NCBI GenBank assembly: GCA_014360205.1
Contig: JACIXZ010000001.1
Span: 152,137-216,136, forward strand
From: Tissierellales bacterium
Lineage (GTDB): Bacteria > Bacillota > Clostridia > Tissierellales > Tissierellaceae
DNA length: 64,000 nt
Reading direction: 5' to 3'
The notes under the pieces are model-generated. The model saw nothing but the letters and a program-made list of their open reading frames with translations, did not search any database and was not told where the DNA came from. A program made the translations under genes and the position numbers. Each line of letters opens with the position of its first letter. The stretch's first letter is position 1. Positions 55,995-64,000 of this stretch are shown here, in pieces.

Positions 55995-56276
55995 ATGGAT
56001 TCCACTGATGACTTATCCATCGGGCAGGTGGTTAAGTCTAGAGCAGGACGAGACAAAGGTAGGATCTTCGTCATACTAGAAATAATAGACAAAGAACATG
56101 TCTATGTCGTAGATGGAGATTTGAGAAAATTAGATAACCCCAAAAAAAAGAAAGTAAAGCACTTAGTTGTGTATAATACAATTATTCAAGAAATGAAAGA
56201 CAAGATAGAAAATGAAGTAAAAATAAACAATGCATATATAAGAAAAATATTAGAACCTTTCAATAAGAGTTTCTAA
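55995..56276 (+). CDS. KOW-domain RNA-binding protein (L14e-like)
   Basis: About 93 residues. The N-terminal part [23 protein letters not shown] is a KOW motif and resembles archaeal/eukaryal L14e; [20 protein letters not shown] continues that similarity. Such genes lie between adk/map and infA in many Firmicutes (ylxS-like labels vary). The role is probably ribosome- or RNA-associated but not established. I use ATG 55995 because AAGAGGTG overlaps the upstream GTG. Confidence 0.85.
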   Translation: MDSTDDLSIGQVVKSRAGRDKGRIFVILEIIDKEHVYVVDGDLRKLDNPKKKKVKHLVVYNTIIQEMKDKIENEVKINNAYIRKILEPFNKSF

Positions 56277-56302
56277 AAGATAGAACAGGAGGTTCGAATC
56301 CA

Positions 56303-56521
56303 ATGGCTAAAAAAGATGTAATAGAAGTAGAAGGCACAGTAATAGATGCGCTTCCAAATGCCATTTTTAGAGTAAGACTAGATAACGGACATGAGATTTT
56401 AGCCCATATTTCTGGAAAACTCAGAATGAATTATATCAGAATTCTTCCAGGAGACAAAGTTACTGTGGAATTATCACCATATGATTTAACTAGGGGCAGG
56501 ATTACTTGGAGAAACAAGTAG
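56303..56521 (+). CDS. infA: Translation initiation factor IF-1
   Basis: 72 residues, the normal length. The OB fold reads [21 protein letters not shown], with [19 protein letters not shown] and [13 protein letters not shown]. It blocks the ribosomal A site during initiation. It is followed by rpmJ as usual. Confidence 0.98.
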   Translation: MAKKDVIEVEGTVIDALPNAIFRVRLDNGHEILAHISGKLRMNYIRILPGDKVTVELSPYDLTRGRITWRNK

Positions 56522-56536
56522 CATAGGAGGGATAAT

Positions 56537-56650
56537 ATGAAAGTAAGACCATCCGTTAAAAAGATGTGCGAAAAATGTAAAATAATAAAGAGAAATGGGA
56601 AAGTAATGGTCATCTGTGAAAACCCTAAACACAAACAAAGACAAGGTTAA
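56537..56650 (+). CDS. rpmJ: Ribosomal protein L36 (zinc type)
   Basis: 37 residues from ATG 56537 behind [27 protein letters not shown] is followed by [15 protein letters not shown], giving the C-C-C-H zinc site of the usual L36. It lies in its normal place between infA and rpsM. Confidence 0.97.
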   Translation: MKVRPSVKKMCEKCKIIKRNGKVMVICENPKHKQRQG

Positions 56651-56677
56651 TATTTAAATAGGAGGTGTACCAAATTT

Positions 56678-57040
56678 ATGGCCAGAATCGCAGGCGTTGA
56701 CTTACCAAGAGACAAAAGGGTAGAAATCGGTTTAACATATATATATGGTATCGGCAGACCTAGAGCTAATGAAATTCTTAAAAAAGCTGGAGTAAACCCA
56801 GATACTAGAGTAAAAGACCTAACAGAATCTGAAATCTCTAACCTAAGAGCAGTAATAGACACATACAGAGTAGAAGGTGACTTAAGAAGAGAAGTAGCTA
56901 TGAACATTAAGAGATTAAAAGATATAAACTGTTATAGAGGGATAAGACACAAAAGAGGGCTTCCAGTAAGAGGTCAAAGGACAAAGACAAATGCAAGGAC
57001 TAGAAAAGGTCCAAAGAAATTAGCTACTAAGAACAAGTAG
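56678..57040 (+). CDS. rpsM: Ribosomal protein S13
   Basis: 120 residues. [35 protein letters not shown] starts it (in blocks), with [26 protein letters not shown] at the C-terminal tail that reaches the P-site tRNA. Confidence 0.97.
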   Translation: MARIAGVDLPRDKRVEIGLTYIYGIGRPRANEILKKAGVNPDTRVKDLTESEISNLRAVIDTYRVEGDLRREVAMNIKRLKDINCYRGIRHKRGLPVRGQRTKTNARTRKGPKKLATKNK

Positions 57041-57059
57041 GAAAAGGAGGGAAGCAAAG

Positions 57060-57458
57060 TTGGCACCAAAAAAAGGTAAAACCACACGTGTAAAAAGAAG
57101 AGAACGTAAAAATATAGAAAGAGGACAAGCGCATATATCCTCAACATTTAACAATACAATGGTAACATTAACAGACATGCAAGGAAATGTAATTTCATGG
57201 GCTTCAGCTGGTCAATTAGGCTTTAGAGGTTCAAGAAAATCAACTCCATTTGCTGCACAAGAAGCTGCAGAAGAAGCTGCAAAAAAAGCAATGGAACATG
57301 GATTGAAAACAGTAGAAGTATATGTAAAGGGACCTGGTTCAGGTAGAGAAGCCGCTATAAGATCACTTCAAGCTTCAGGACTTGAAGTAAGCTTAATCAA
57401 AGACGTAACTCCAATTCCTCACAACGGCTGCAGGCCACCTAAGAGAAGAAGAGTATAA
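57060..57458 (+). CDS. rpsK: Ribosomal protein S11
   Basis: 132 residues from TTG 57060 behind [36 protein letters not shown] and the ending [17 protein letters not shown] are standard. It forms the platform with S6, S18 and the mRNA exit. Confidence 0.97.
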   Translation: MAPKKGKTTRVKRRERKNIERGQAHISSTFNNTMVTLTDMQGNVISWASAGQLGFRGSRKSTPFAAQEAAEEAAKKAMEHGLKTVEVYVKGPGSGREAAIRSLQASGLEVSLIKDVTPIPHNGCRPPKRRRV

Positions 57459-57476
57459 CAGGAGGTGTACAAATAG

Positions 57477-58100
57477 ATGTCAAGATATACAGGACCAAGC
57501 TGCAGACTATGCCGTAGAGAAGGAACAAAGTTGTTTTTAAAAGGCGACAGATGTTACAGCGACAAATGTGCATTAAATAAAAGAAATTTTGCGCCAGGAC
57601 AACATGGCCAAGGTAGAAAAAAATCAACTGAATATGGTATGCAGCTTAGAGAAAAACAAAAAGTACGTAGATTTTATGGTTTAACAGAATCACAAATGAG
57701 AATGTACTTTGATAAAGCAGATAAAATGAAAGGTATAACAGGGGAAAACTTACTTCAATTATTGGAAATGAGATTAGACAATGTTGTATATAGAATGGGA
57801 TTTGCTTCATCAAGAGCAGAAGCAAGACAACTAGTAACTCATGGGCATTTCTTGCTAAATGGAAGAAAGGCAGATATACCATCACTCATAACTAATGTTG
57901 GAGATACAATAGAAGTAAAAGAGAAAAGCAAATCCAGTGAAAAATTCAAATCATTAATGGAAAACAAAGCTGGAAATACTGTTCAATGGGTAGATGTAGA
58001 CGCTGAAAAAATGAGAGGTACTATAGTAGCTCAACCTTCAAGAGAAGATATAGATCTTCCAGTAGAAGAACACTTAATCGTTGAGTTATATTCAAAATAA
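57477..58100 (+). CDS. rpsD: Ribosomal protein S4 (zinc form)
   Basis: 207 residues. The N-terminal CRLCRREG and [13 protein letters not shown] cysteines form a zinc site. The S4 RNA-binding domain starts at [26 protein letters not shown] (about 95-120). S4 initiates 30S assembly and in many bacteria represses the alpha operon; no S4 site was recognised here. Confidence 0.97.
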   Translation: MSRYTGPSCRLCRREGTKLFLKGDRCYSDKCALNKRNFAPGQHGQGRKKSTEYGMQLREKQKVRRFYGLTESQMRMYFDKADKMKGITGENLLQLLEMRLDNVVYRMGFASSRAEARQLVTHGHFLLNGRKADIPSLITNVGDTIEVKEKSKSSEKFKSLMENKAGNTVQWVDVDAEKMRGTIVAQPSREDIDLPVEEHLIVELYSK

Positions 58101-58160
58101 TAATTGCAAAACTAGTTGCCCTCGTCCATATAAAAACTTTTTTAAGGAGGGTTATTGTTT

Positions 58161-59108
58161 ATGATAGAAATCGAAAGGCCAAAGATAGAAGTTGTAGAGT
58201 TATCAGAAGACGGGAAATATGGTAAATTCGTTGTAGAACCACTCGAAAGAGGCTATGGCACTACATTAGGGAATTCTTTAAGACGAGTGCTTCTATCTTC
58301 ACTACCAGGGGCAGCCATCTCAACAATAAAAATTCAAGGTGTGATGCATGAATTTTCAACCATACCAGGAGTGGTTGAAGATGTTCCAGAAATCATTCTT
58401 AATATAAAAGAAATTGCTGCAATAATGTATTCTGATGAACCTGTGACTATGATAATAGATGAAGTAGGACCAAAAGAGATAACTGCTGGAGATATAAAAG
58501 CTGGTCCTGATGTGGAAATAGTAAATAAAGATCTGCATATTGCCACAGTCAGTGAAGGGGAAAAACTCTACATGGAGATGGAACTAATCAAAGGTAGAGG
58601 TTACAACCTAGCTGAAAAAAATAAAAAGGAAGGGCAAGCTGTTGGAGTGATTCCGGTTGACTCCCTTTTCACACCAGTTACTAAAGTCAATTTTCATGTA
58701 GGAAACACAAGAGTTGGGCAAATAACAGACTATGATAAATTAGAACTCGAAGTTTGGACAAATGGAACTATGAGTGCAGATGAAGCAACTTCTTTAGGAG
58801 CAAAAATACTCATGGAACATTTGAATTTATTCATAGGACTAACAGACAGAGTTAATGATGTGGAGATAATGGTTGAAAAAGAAGAAGAACCAAAAGGCAA
58901 GGCCTTAGAGATGACAGTAGAAGAACTAGACTTGTCTGTTAGAAGCTACAATTGCCTAAAGAGAGCAGGAATTAATACTGTAGAGGAATTGACACAAAAA
59001 ACTGAAGAAGACATGATGAAAGTTAGGAATTTAGGGAAGAAATCTCTAGAAGAAGTACAGAAAAAACTTGCCGAATTGGGACTTAGCCTAAAGAAGAGCG
59101 AGGAGTAA
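58161..59108 (+). CDS. rpoA: RNA polymerase alpha subunit
   Basis: 315 residues from ATG 58161, ten bases after AGGAGG; TTG 58155 is too close to that site. The N-terminal dimerisation domain has [30 protein letters not shown] (about 21-50 in blocks). The C-terminal domain (about 245-315) has [22 protein letters not shown] and [12 protein letters not shown], which bind UP elements and regulators. Confidence 0.98.
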   Translation: MIEIERPKIEVVELSEDGKYGKFVVEPLERGYGTTLGNSLRRVLLSSLPGAAISTIKIQGVMHEFSTIPGVVEDVPEIILNIKEIAAIMYSDEPVTMIIDEVGPKEITAGDIKAGPDVEIVNKDLHIATVSEGEKLYMEMELIKGRGYNLAEKNKKEGQAVGVIPVDSLFTPVTKVNFHVGNTRVGQITDYDKLELEVWTNGTMSADEATSLGAKILMEHLNLFIGLTDRVNDVEIMVEKEEEPKGKALEMTVEELDLSVRSYNCLKRAGINTVEELTQKTEEDMMKVRNLGKKSLEEVQKKLAELGLSLKKSEE

Positions 59109-59133
59109 TTTTAACAAGCAAGGAGGGAATGAA

Positions 59134-59475
59134 ATGACAACATTAAGAAAACTTGGCAGACCATCTGATCATAGAAAAGCTATGCTTAGAAATCAAGTTA
59201 CATCCCTACTCAGAGAAGGTAGAATTGAAACTACTGTAACAAGAGCTAGAGAAACAAAAAGGATGACTGACCAAATGATAACCTTGGCTAAACGAGGAGA
59301 TCTGCACGCAAGAAGGCAAGCCTTGGCTTATATATATGATGAAGAAGTAGTAAAAAAATTGTTTGATGAGATTGGCCCAAAATACAAAGACAGAAATGGT
59401 GGATACACAAGAGTCCTTAGAGTTGGACCACGAAGAGGAGACGGAGCTGAAATCGCAATACTAGAATTGGTATAA
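59134..59475 (+). CDS. rplQ: Ribosomal protein L17
   Basis: 113 residues. [37 protein letters not shown] (in blocks) and [25 protein letters not shown] are typical. It closes the ribosomal cluster; a hairpin follows. Confidence 0.97.
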   Translation: MTTLRKLGRPSDHRKAMLRNQVTSLLREGRIETTVTRARETKRMTDQMITLAKRGDLHARRQALAYIYDEEVVKKLFDEIGPKYKDRNGGYTRVLRVGPRRGDGAEIAILELV

Positions 59476-59482
59476 TGGGAGG

Positions 59483-59510
59483 GGGATTAAGTTAAAGCTT
59501 AGTCCCTTTG
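59483..59510 (+). terminator. Hairpin after rplQ
   Basis: GGGATTAAG (59483-59491), loop TTAAAG, CTTAGTCCC (59498-59506), then TTTG. One G-T pair and a short T-run suggest a leaky terminator. Confidence 0.55.
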
Positions 59511-59536
59511 TGCTATTTATCTTAATTAAACAACAA

Positions 59537-59565
59537 TTGCAATCAAATTAACAATATGTTATATT
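59537..59565 (+). promoter_or_regulatory. Candidate promoter for ecfA1-ecfA2-ecfT-truA
   Basis: TTGCAA (59537-59542), 17-base spacer, TATATT (59560-59565). The -10 covers an upstream in-frame ATG at 59556, which supports the later start at 59601. Confidence 0.55.
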
Positions 59566-59600
59566 TAGTTGAGAATACATTAAGTTCAGAGGAGACTCTA

Positions 59601-60437
59601 ATGGAAAATGAAATTATGATTAAAATAGAAAATGTAAGTTATGAATATAAATCTTATATCGATGATTCTATTCAGCTGGCCGTAAAAGACTTAAGCCTAG
59701 AAGTAAAAAGAGGAGAATTTATTGCTATACTAGGCCACAATGGCTCAGGGAAATCAACATTAGCTAAAATGATGAATGGTATGATATTTCCTACTAGAGG
59801 GGAAGTCTATGTCAATGATATAAACACAAAAGATGAAGATAAAATATGGGACATCAGGAGTAAAGCAGGCATGGTATTTCAAAATCCTGACAATCAAATA
59901 GTAGCGACTATAGTAGAAGAAGACGTAGCATTTGGACCAGAGAATTTAGGGATACCACCTAAAGAAATAAGAAAGAGAGTAGATGAAGCGCTAGAAACAG
60001 TAGGAATGACAGAATATAAAAAACATGCCCCACACTTATTATCAGGTGGACAAAAACAGAGAGTAGCTATAGCAGGCATTCTAGCAATGGAGCCAGATTG
60101 CATAATATTTGATGAACCGACAGCAATGCTAGACCCTTCAGGAAGAAAAGAAGTTATGGAGACTATAAAAAAGCTTAATAAAGAGAAGAACAAAACCATA
60201 GTACTCATTACTCATTTTATGGACGAAGCAGTATTAGCTGATAGAGTTATGATACTACATGATGGTGAAAATGTGCTCATGGGAACCCCAAAAGAGATAT
60301 TTAGTCAAGTAGAGAAGCTTAAAGAACTTGGGCTTGATGTTCCTCAAGTCACTGAATTAGCCTATGAGCTTAGAAAAGAAGGATTTGAAGTAAAGAAAGA
60401 TTGTATAACAATTGAGGAGCTGGTGGAATCGCTATGA
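59601..60437 (+). CDS. ecfA1: Energy-coupling factor transporter ATPase EcfA1
   Basis: About 278 residues from ATG 59601 behind GAGGAGA. Walker [12 protein letters not shown]-loop [27 protein letters not shown], signature [17 protein letters not shown], Walker [14 protein letters not shown] and the His switch (LITHF) are all intact. It pairs with EcfA2 and EcfT as the shared energising module for vitamin and metal S components encoded elsewhere. Confidence 0.95.
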   Translation: MENEIMIKIENVSYEYKSYIDDSIQLAVKDLSLEVKRGEFIAILGHNGSGKSTLAKMMNGMIFPTRGEVYVNDINTKDEDKIWDIRSKAGMVFQNPDNQIVATIVEEDVAFGPENLGIPPKEIRKRVDEALETVGMTEYKKHAPHLLSGGQKQRVAIAGILAMEPDCIIFDEPTAMLDPSGRKEVMETIKKLNKEKNKTIVLITHFMDEAVLADRVMILHDGENVLMGTPKEIFSQVEKLKELGLDVPQVTELAYELRKEGFEVKKDCITIEELVESL

Positions 60438-61297
60438 TAATAGAAATAGAAAATTTAAATTTTGTTTATAACCCAGGTACCCCCTTTGAGAAAAAAGCAT
60501 TAGATGATGTCTCTGTTTCTATAAATGAAGGGGATTTTGTTGGACTGATTGGACATACTGGCTCTGGGAAATCAACATTAGTTCAGCATTTAAATGGTCT
60601 TATAAAACCAACCAGTGGTAAAGTAATAATTGATGGCATTGATATAACTAATCCTGAAACAAAGATGAAAGAAACTAGAAGAAAAGTGGGATTGGTATTC
60701 CAATATCCAGAACACCAGCTCTTTGAAGAAACTATATTTAAAGATATAGCTTTTGGTCCAAAAAATTTAGGCCTAACTGAAGAAGAAGTAGAAATAAGAG
60801 TAAAAGAAGCAATGGAATTAGTTGGGCTGGATTATGAAACATTAAAAGATAGATCGCCATTTGAGATATCAGGTGGACAGAAAAGAAGAGTTGCAATAGC
60901 AGGTGTAATTGCTATGAAACCGAAAGTTCTAATATTAGATGAACCTACAGCAGGTTTAGACCCTAAAGGTAGAGATGATATATTAGATGAGATTAAGAAA
61001 CTTTATGAAAAAGAAAATATAACGATCATTCTCGTATCTCACAGCATGGAAGATATAGCAAGGCTTGCCAACACTATACTTGTGATGCACAAAGGCAAAG
61101 TAATTATGCATGATAAGACTAGAGAGATATTTAAATCAGCTGACCTTTTAGAAGACATAGGTTTAGATATACCTCAAGTTACTAAATTCATGAAAGCATT
61201 TAAAAAAAGAGGCCATGATGTCAGAGAAGATTGTTTAACTATAGAAGAAGCTAAAGAAGAACTAATTAGATATTTGAGAGGTACTAAAAATGCTTAA
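60434..61297 (+). CDS. ecfA2: Energy-coupling factor transporter ATPase EcfA2
   Basis: 287 residues. Walker [13 protein letters not shown]-loop [27 protein letters not shown], signature [19 protein letters not shown] and Walker [14 protein letters not shown] are intact. The C-terminal part that couples to the EcfT XRX motifs is present. It overlaps ecfA1 by four bases and ecfT by eight. Confidence 0.95.
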   Translation: MIIEIENLNFVYNPGTPFEKKALDDVSVSINEGDFVGLIGHTGSGKSTLVQHLNGLIKPTSGKVIIDGIDITNPETKMKETRRKVGLVFQYPEHQLFEETIFKDIAFGPKNLGLTEEEVEIRVKEAMELVGLDYETLKDRSPFEISGGQKRRVAIAGVIAMKPKVLILDEPTAGLDPKGRDDILDEIKKLYEKENITIILVSHSMEDIARLANTILVMHKGKVIMHDKTREIFKSADLLEDIGLDIPQVTKFMKAFKKRGHDVREDCLTIEEAKEELIRYLRGTKNA

Positions 61298-62087
61298 AGA
61301 TATAACAATAGGACAATACTTTCCTGGAGATACTTTGGTACACAGATTAGATCCAAGAGTAAAAATACTCACATCTATATTTTTTATAATATCGCTATTT
61401 TTTGTAAAAGATTTTTATCCTTATATATTCATCATTTTATTCATAGCAACAGTTATAAAAACTGCCAAATTACCAATTAAGTTCATAATAAAAGGACTTA
61501 AACCTCTCATGTTTATAATCATCATAACATTTGTTATAAACTTATTATTTACTAGAGGAGAAGTCATATTTAGCCTAGGACCAATATCAATCACAAGAGA
61601 AGGTATCTCTCAGTCTGTATTTATGGCTATTAGACTGATTCTACTCATAACAGGAACATCTTTGCTTACATTGACTACATCTCCAATTGCATTGACAGAT
61701 GGCATTGAAAGCCTATTGTCGCCATTTAGAAAGATAGGACTCCCATCACATGAATTAGCCATGATGATGACAATTGCACTTAGATTTATACCAACACTCT
61801 TAGAAGAAACCGACAAAATAATGAAAGCCCAAATGGCAAGAGGAGCAGATTTTGAAAGTGGAAATATACTCAATCGTGCTAGGAGCTTAGTCCCATTACT
61901 AGTACCACTATTCATAAACGCATTTAGAAGAGCAGATGAACTTGCAACAGCCATGGAAGCAAGATGCTATAGAGGTGGAGATGGTAGGACAAGATTAAAT
62001 GAATTAAAATTTGATAAAAAAGATACTACTACTTTTTTAGTGATGCTTATATTTTTTGGATTTATAATGTCTACGAGGTATTGGTGA
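61290..62087 (+). CDS. ecfT: Energy-coupling factor transporter transmembrane protein EcfT
   Basis: 265 residues with several membrane helices ([44 protein letters not shown] and others). The cytoplasmic coupling helices hold the ARG motifs: MARGADF near residue 182 and [10 protein letters not shown] near 218, which dock into the two ATPases. The usual gene order ecfA1-ecfA2-ecfT-truA is kept. Confidence 0.95.
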   Translation: MLKDITIGQYFPGDTLVHRLDPRVKILTSIFFIISLFFVKDFYPYIFIILFIATVIKTAKLPIKFIIKGLKPLMFIIIITFVINLLFTRGEVIFSLGPISITREGISQSVFMAIRLILLITGTSLLTLTTSPIALTDGIESLLSPFRKIGLPSHELAMMMTIALRFIPTLLEETDKIMKAQMARGADFESGNILNRARSLVPLLVPLFINAFRRADELATAMEARCYRGGDGRTRLNELKFDKKDTTTFLVMLIFFGFIMSTRYW

Positions 62088-62092
62088 ATAAT

Positions 62093-62839
62093 ATGAAAAA
62101 CATTATGCTAACTTTAGAATACGATGGAACAAATTACTCGGGTTGGCAAATACAAGAAAATGCCAACTCTATTCAAGCAGAGATACAAAAAGCTATATAT
62201 ACCCTTACAAAAAAAGAGGTCACCCTAATAGGGGCAGGTAGGACAGATGCTAAAGTCCATGCCCTTGGACAGGTGGCAAATTTTTTTATAGAAACATCTA
62301 TACCAGGGGAATCGTTTAAATATGCATTAAATGAGTATTTGCCAGAAGACATAAAAGCAGTATACTCAAATGAAGTACCAAAAGATTTTCATGCACGTTT
62401 CAGTGCTATTAAAAAAAGATACAGATATAAGATCTATCTAAGCGATGTTGAAAGACCACTATTACGAAATTATGCCTATCAAATAGATAGAAATTTAGAT
62501 ATAAACAAAATGAAAGAGGCATCTAAGTATTTAATTGGTACACATAATTTTACAAGCTTTGAAGGAAGAAGAAGCTTTACAAAATCTAAAATACGGACAC
62601 TTCACTCAATAGAGATACATAAAAGAGATGAATTTATAGATATAGTAGTAGAAGGCGAGAGTTTCTTGCGAAATATGGTGAGGATAATCACAGGTACCCT
62701 AGTAGAAGTTGGGACAGGAAAGAAGAACCCATCAGAAATAAAACTGATATTAGAAGCACAAGATAGAAGGCTTTCAGGACATACTGCCCCACCACAAGGG
62801 CTTTACTTAGAAAAAGTTTTTTATGACATATTTAAGTAA
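62093..62839 (+). CDS. truA: tRNA pseudouridine(38-40) synthase
   Basis: About 248 residues. LEYDGTNYSGWQIQENANSIQAEI starts the fold and the catalytic Asp lies in GAGRTDAKVHALGQVANF (about 48-65). RLSGHTAPPQGLYLEKVFY ends it. ATG 62093 is chosen; TTG 62081 and GTG 62084 lie upstream in frame. rplM and rpsI, often next, are not found here. Confidence 0.94.
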   Translation: MKNIMLTLEYDGTNYSGWQIQENANSIQAEIQKAIYTLTKKEVTLIGAGRTDAKVHALGQVANFFIETSIPGESFKYALNEYLPEDIKAVYSNEVPKDFHARFSAIKKRYRYKIYLSDVERPLLRNYAYQIDRNLDINKMKEASKYLIGTHNFTSFEGRRSFTKSKIRTLHSIEIHKRDEFIDIVVEGESFLRNMVRIITGTLVEVGTGKKNPSEIKLILEAQDRRLSGHTAPPQGLYLEKVFYDIFK

Positions 62840-62859
62840 AAATTTTTTTTAATTGCTAT

Positions 62860-62886
62860 TAAAATATATCTCATTCTTCCGATACT
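62860..62886 (+). promoter_or_regulatory. Sigma-D (sigma-28) flagellar promoter
   Basis: TAAA (62860-62863), 15-base spacer, CCGATACT (62879-62886). This is close to the Bacillus sigma-D consensus TAAA-N15-CCGATAT and sits ahead of flagellin. Confidence 0.8.
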
Positions 62887-62890
62887 ATAA

Positions 62891-62976
62891 CCAAGAAGGA
62901 AAACTTCTTTGGCCGAGATGATCATAGGCCAAAACAAATGAACACGGAAGTTCATAAAAAATTCAAGGAGGAAGAG
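62891..62976 (+). promoter_or_regulatory. Flagellin leader with candidate CsrA sites
   Basis: A hairpin CCAAGAAG (62891-62898) / CTTCTTTGG (62904-62912, one bulge) carries a GGA at its loop edge. The ribosome site CAAGGAGGAAG has two more GGA motifs. This two-site layout resembles the CsrA control region of Bacillus hag. A GGCC pair (62911-62914 / 62927-62930) lies between. CsrA binding is inferred. Confidence 0.5.
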
Positions 62977-62978
62977 AA

Positions 62979-63911
62979 ATGAGAATTAATCAAAACATTT
63001 CAGCAATGAACACTTATTCAAGACTAACAGCAGCAAACAATGCAAAGAGCAGCTCTTTAGCAAAACTATCATCAGGATTAAGAATCAACAAAGCAGGAGA
63101 TGACGCAGCAGGACTAACAATTTCTGAAAAGATGAGAGGGCAAATCGGAGGACTTAACCAAGCAGTAAGGAATGCACAAGACGGTATATCTTTAATTCAA
63201 ACTGCTGAAGGAGCATTAAATGAAACTCACTCAATTTTAAATAGAATGAGAGACTTAGCAGTGCAAGCAGCAAATGACACTAATACAAAAGATGATAGAA
63301 TTGCTATACAAAGGGAATTAGATCAATTGTTAGATGAAATTGATAGAATAGCTGGAAATACAGAATTTAATACACAAAAATTATTTGGGGAATATGGCGT
63401 AAAGACTACTACAGTAGGCAGTGGCTCTGGAGCTACTACTATAACTGAAGCATCTCATACTCCACTAACAGTTAAATTCCAAATAGGCGCAAATAAAGAT
63501 CAAAATATTGAACTTAAAATTAATGATATGACAACAGCGGGGCTAGGATTAAGAGATTTTACAGTTGTTTCTGGTAAAATTGTAATAGATACCTCATCAG
63601 GAGCTAAAGTAACCGACTTAACTACTCAATCAGGAGCAAATAAAGCAATAACAACTATAGATGATGCAATAAAATTAGTATCAGAAGAAAGATCCAAACT
63701 AGGTGCATATCAAAACAGATTAGAGCACACAATAAACAACCTAACAACAACATCAGAAAACTTATCAGCTGCTGAATCAAGAATTAGAGATGTAGACATG
63801 GCAGAAGAGATGATGAAATTCACAAAGAACAATATCCTAAGCCAAGCTGCAACATCAATGCTTGCTCAAGCAAATCAAATGCCACAACAAGTACTTCAAC
63901 TATTACAATAG
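62979..63911 (+). CDS. Flagellin
   Basis: 310 residues, the main filament subunit, exported by the flagellar type III system. The N-terminal D0/D1 region MRINQNISAMNTYSRL, LSSGLRINKAGDDAAGL and NDGIS-like AQDGISLIQTAEGALNE is conserved, as is the C-terminal NLSAAESRIRDVDMAEEMM and the ending NQMPQQVLQLLQ. The variable middle is short (about 140-220), with a serine/glycine/threonine-rich stretch. It has its own sigma-D promoter and terminator, and is an unusual neighbour for the ribosomal cluster. Confidence 0.96.
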   Translation: MRINQNISAMNTYSRLTAANNAKSSSLAKLSSGLRINKAGDDAAGLTISEKMRGQIGGLNQAVRNAQDGISLIQTAEGALNETHSILNRMRDLAVQAANDTNTKDDRIAIQRELDQLLDEIDRIAGNTEFNTQKLFGEYGVKTTTVGSGSGATTITEASHTPLTVKFQIGANKDQNIELKINDMTTAGLGLRDFTVVSGKIVIDTSSGAKVTDLTTQSGANKAITTIDDAIKLVSEERSKLGAYQNRLEHTINNLTTTSENLSAAESRIRDVDMAEEMMKFTKNNILSQAATSMLAQANQMPQQVLQLLQ

Positions 63912-63936
63912 TTAAAAAACAATTTAAATTAAGTAA

Positions 63937-63968
63937 AATAAGCGATCAAATTGGTCGCTTATTTTTTT
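63937..63968 (+). terminator. Terminator after flagellin
   Basis: AATAAGCGA (63937-63945), loop TCAAATTGG, TCGCTTATT (63955-63963), then a T-run to 63968. Confidence 0.9.
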
Positions 63969-64000
63969 GTGATTTGCTTGACATGCGCCCTTACATGTAT

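Noticed and set aside
1-64000. CRISPR arrays, insertion sequences, prophage, rRNA genes
   Set aside because: No regularly spaced repeats, transposase-like genes, phage genes or rRNA sequence were seen.
63978-64000. Possible promoter TTGACA at the right edge
   Set aside because: The -10 and gene would lie outside the window, so it cannot be supported.

Overview
The window is AT-rich, almost entirely forward-stranded chromosomal DNA from a low-GC Gram-positive anaerobe of the clostridial type (Clostridia/Tissierellia is my best guess). The reasons are strong AGGAGG-type ribosome binding sites, frequent TTG/GTG starts, A-ending codons, the CtsR-McsA-McsB-ClpC stress operon, a zinc-type S14, ThyX, an ECF transporter cassette behind the ribosomal cluster, and a T-box and a c-di-GMP-I riboswitch. 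No rRNA, insertion sequence, prophage or CRISPR array is visible. TGA serves as a normal stop for many genes, so the code is standard.

Layout. 1-2.3 kb: the 3' end of a dicarboxylate/amino-acid symporter, then a DsbA/FrnE-like oxidoreductase whose redox motif is encoded as TGA-Ala-Trp-Cys (a likely selenoprotein), a small frameshifted reading frame and an AIR-synthase-family gene. 2.4-6.9 kb: a cell-wall amidase, a UPF0316-type membrane protein, and rph-rdgB-phosphoesterase. 7-10.1 kb: an EF-G paralogue, then a c-di-GMP-I riboswitch in front of a secreted transglutaminase-like protein. 10.2-16 kb: ctsR-mcsA-mcsB-clpC-radA. 16-27.6 kb: a lone minus-strand gene, carD, a PIN/TRAM protein, ispD-ispF, a proline T-box with proS, gltX, cysS, mrnC, thyX, rlmB, a NYN-domain gene and sigH. 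27.6-39.9 kb: tRNA-Thr, tuf, rpmG-secE-nusG-rplKA, an L10 leader, rplJL, a probable attenuator, rpoB and rpoC. 40-44.6 kb: the str operon (L7Ae-like, rpsL, rpsG, fusA, second tuf). 44.7-59.5 kb: a 320-base leader and the merged S10-spc-alpha cluster from rpsJ to rplQ, including secY, adk and infA. 59.6-62.8 kb: ecfA1-ecfA2-ecfT-truA. 63 kb: flagellin with its own sigma-D-type promoter.

Together the window is mainly the core gene-expression region: translation factors, ribosomal proteins, RNA polymerase, aminoacyl-tRNA synthetases, RNA modification and the protein-quality stress operon. Control is largely by structured 5' leaders (T-box, L10 leader, c-di-GMP aptamer, putative rpoB attenuator, str palindrome, S10 leader, flagellin hairpin).

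The most rewarding points are the hidden selenocysteine codon at 317-319, the riboswitch that may control translation of a transglutaminase-like protein, the mutually exclusive hairpins before rpoB, and two tuf genes differing by five bases. Usual neighbours not found where expected are disA after radA, cysE between gltX and cysS, map after adk, and rplM-rpsI after truA.
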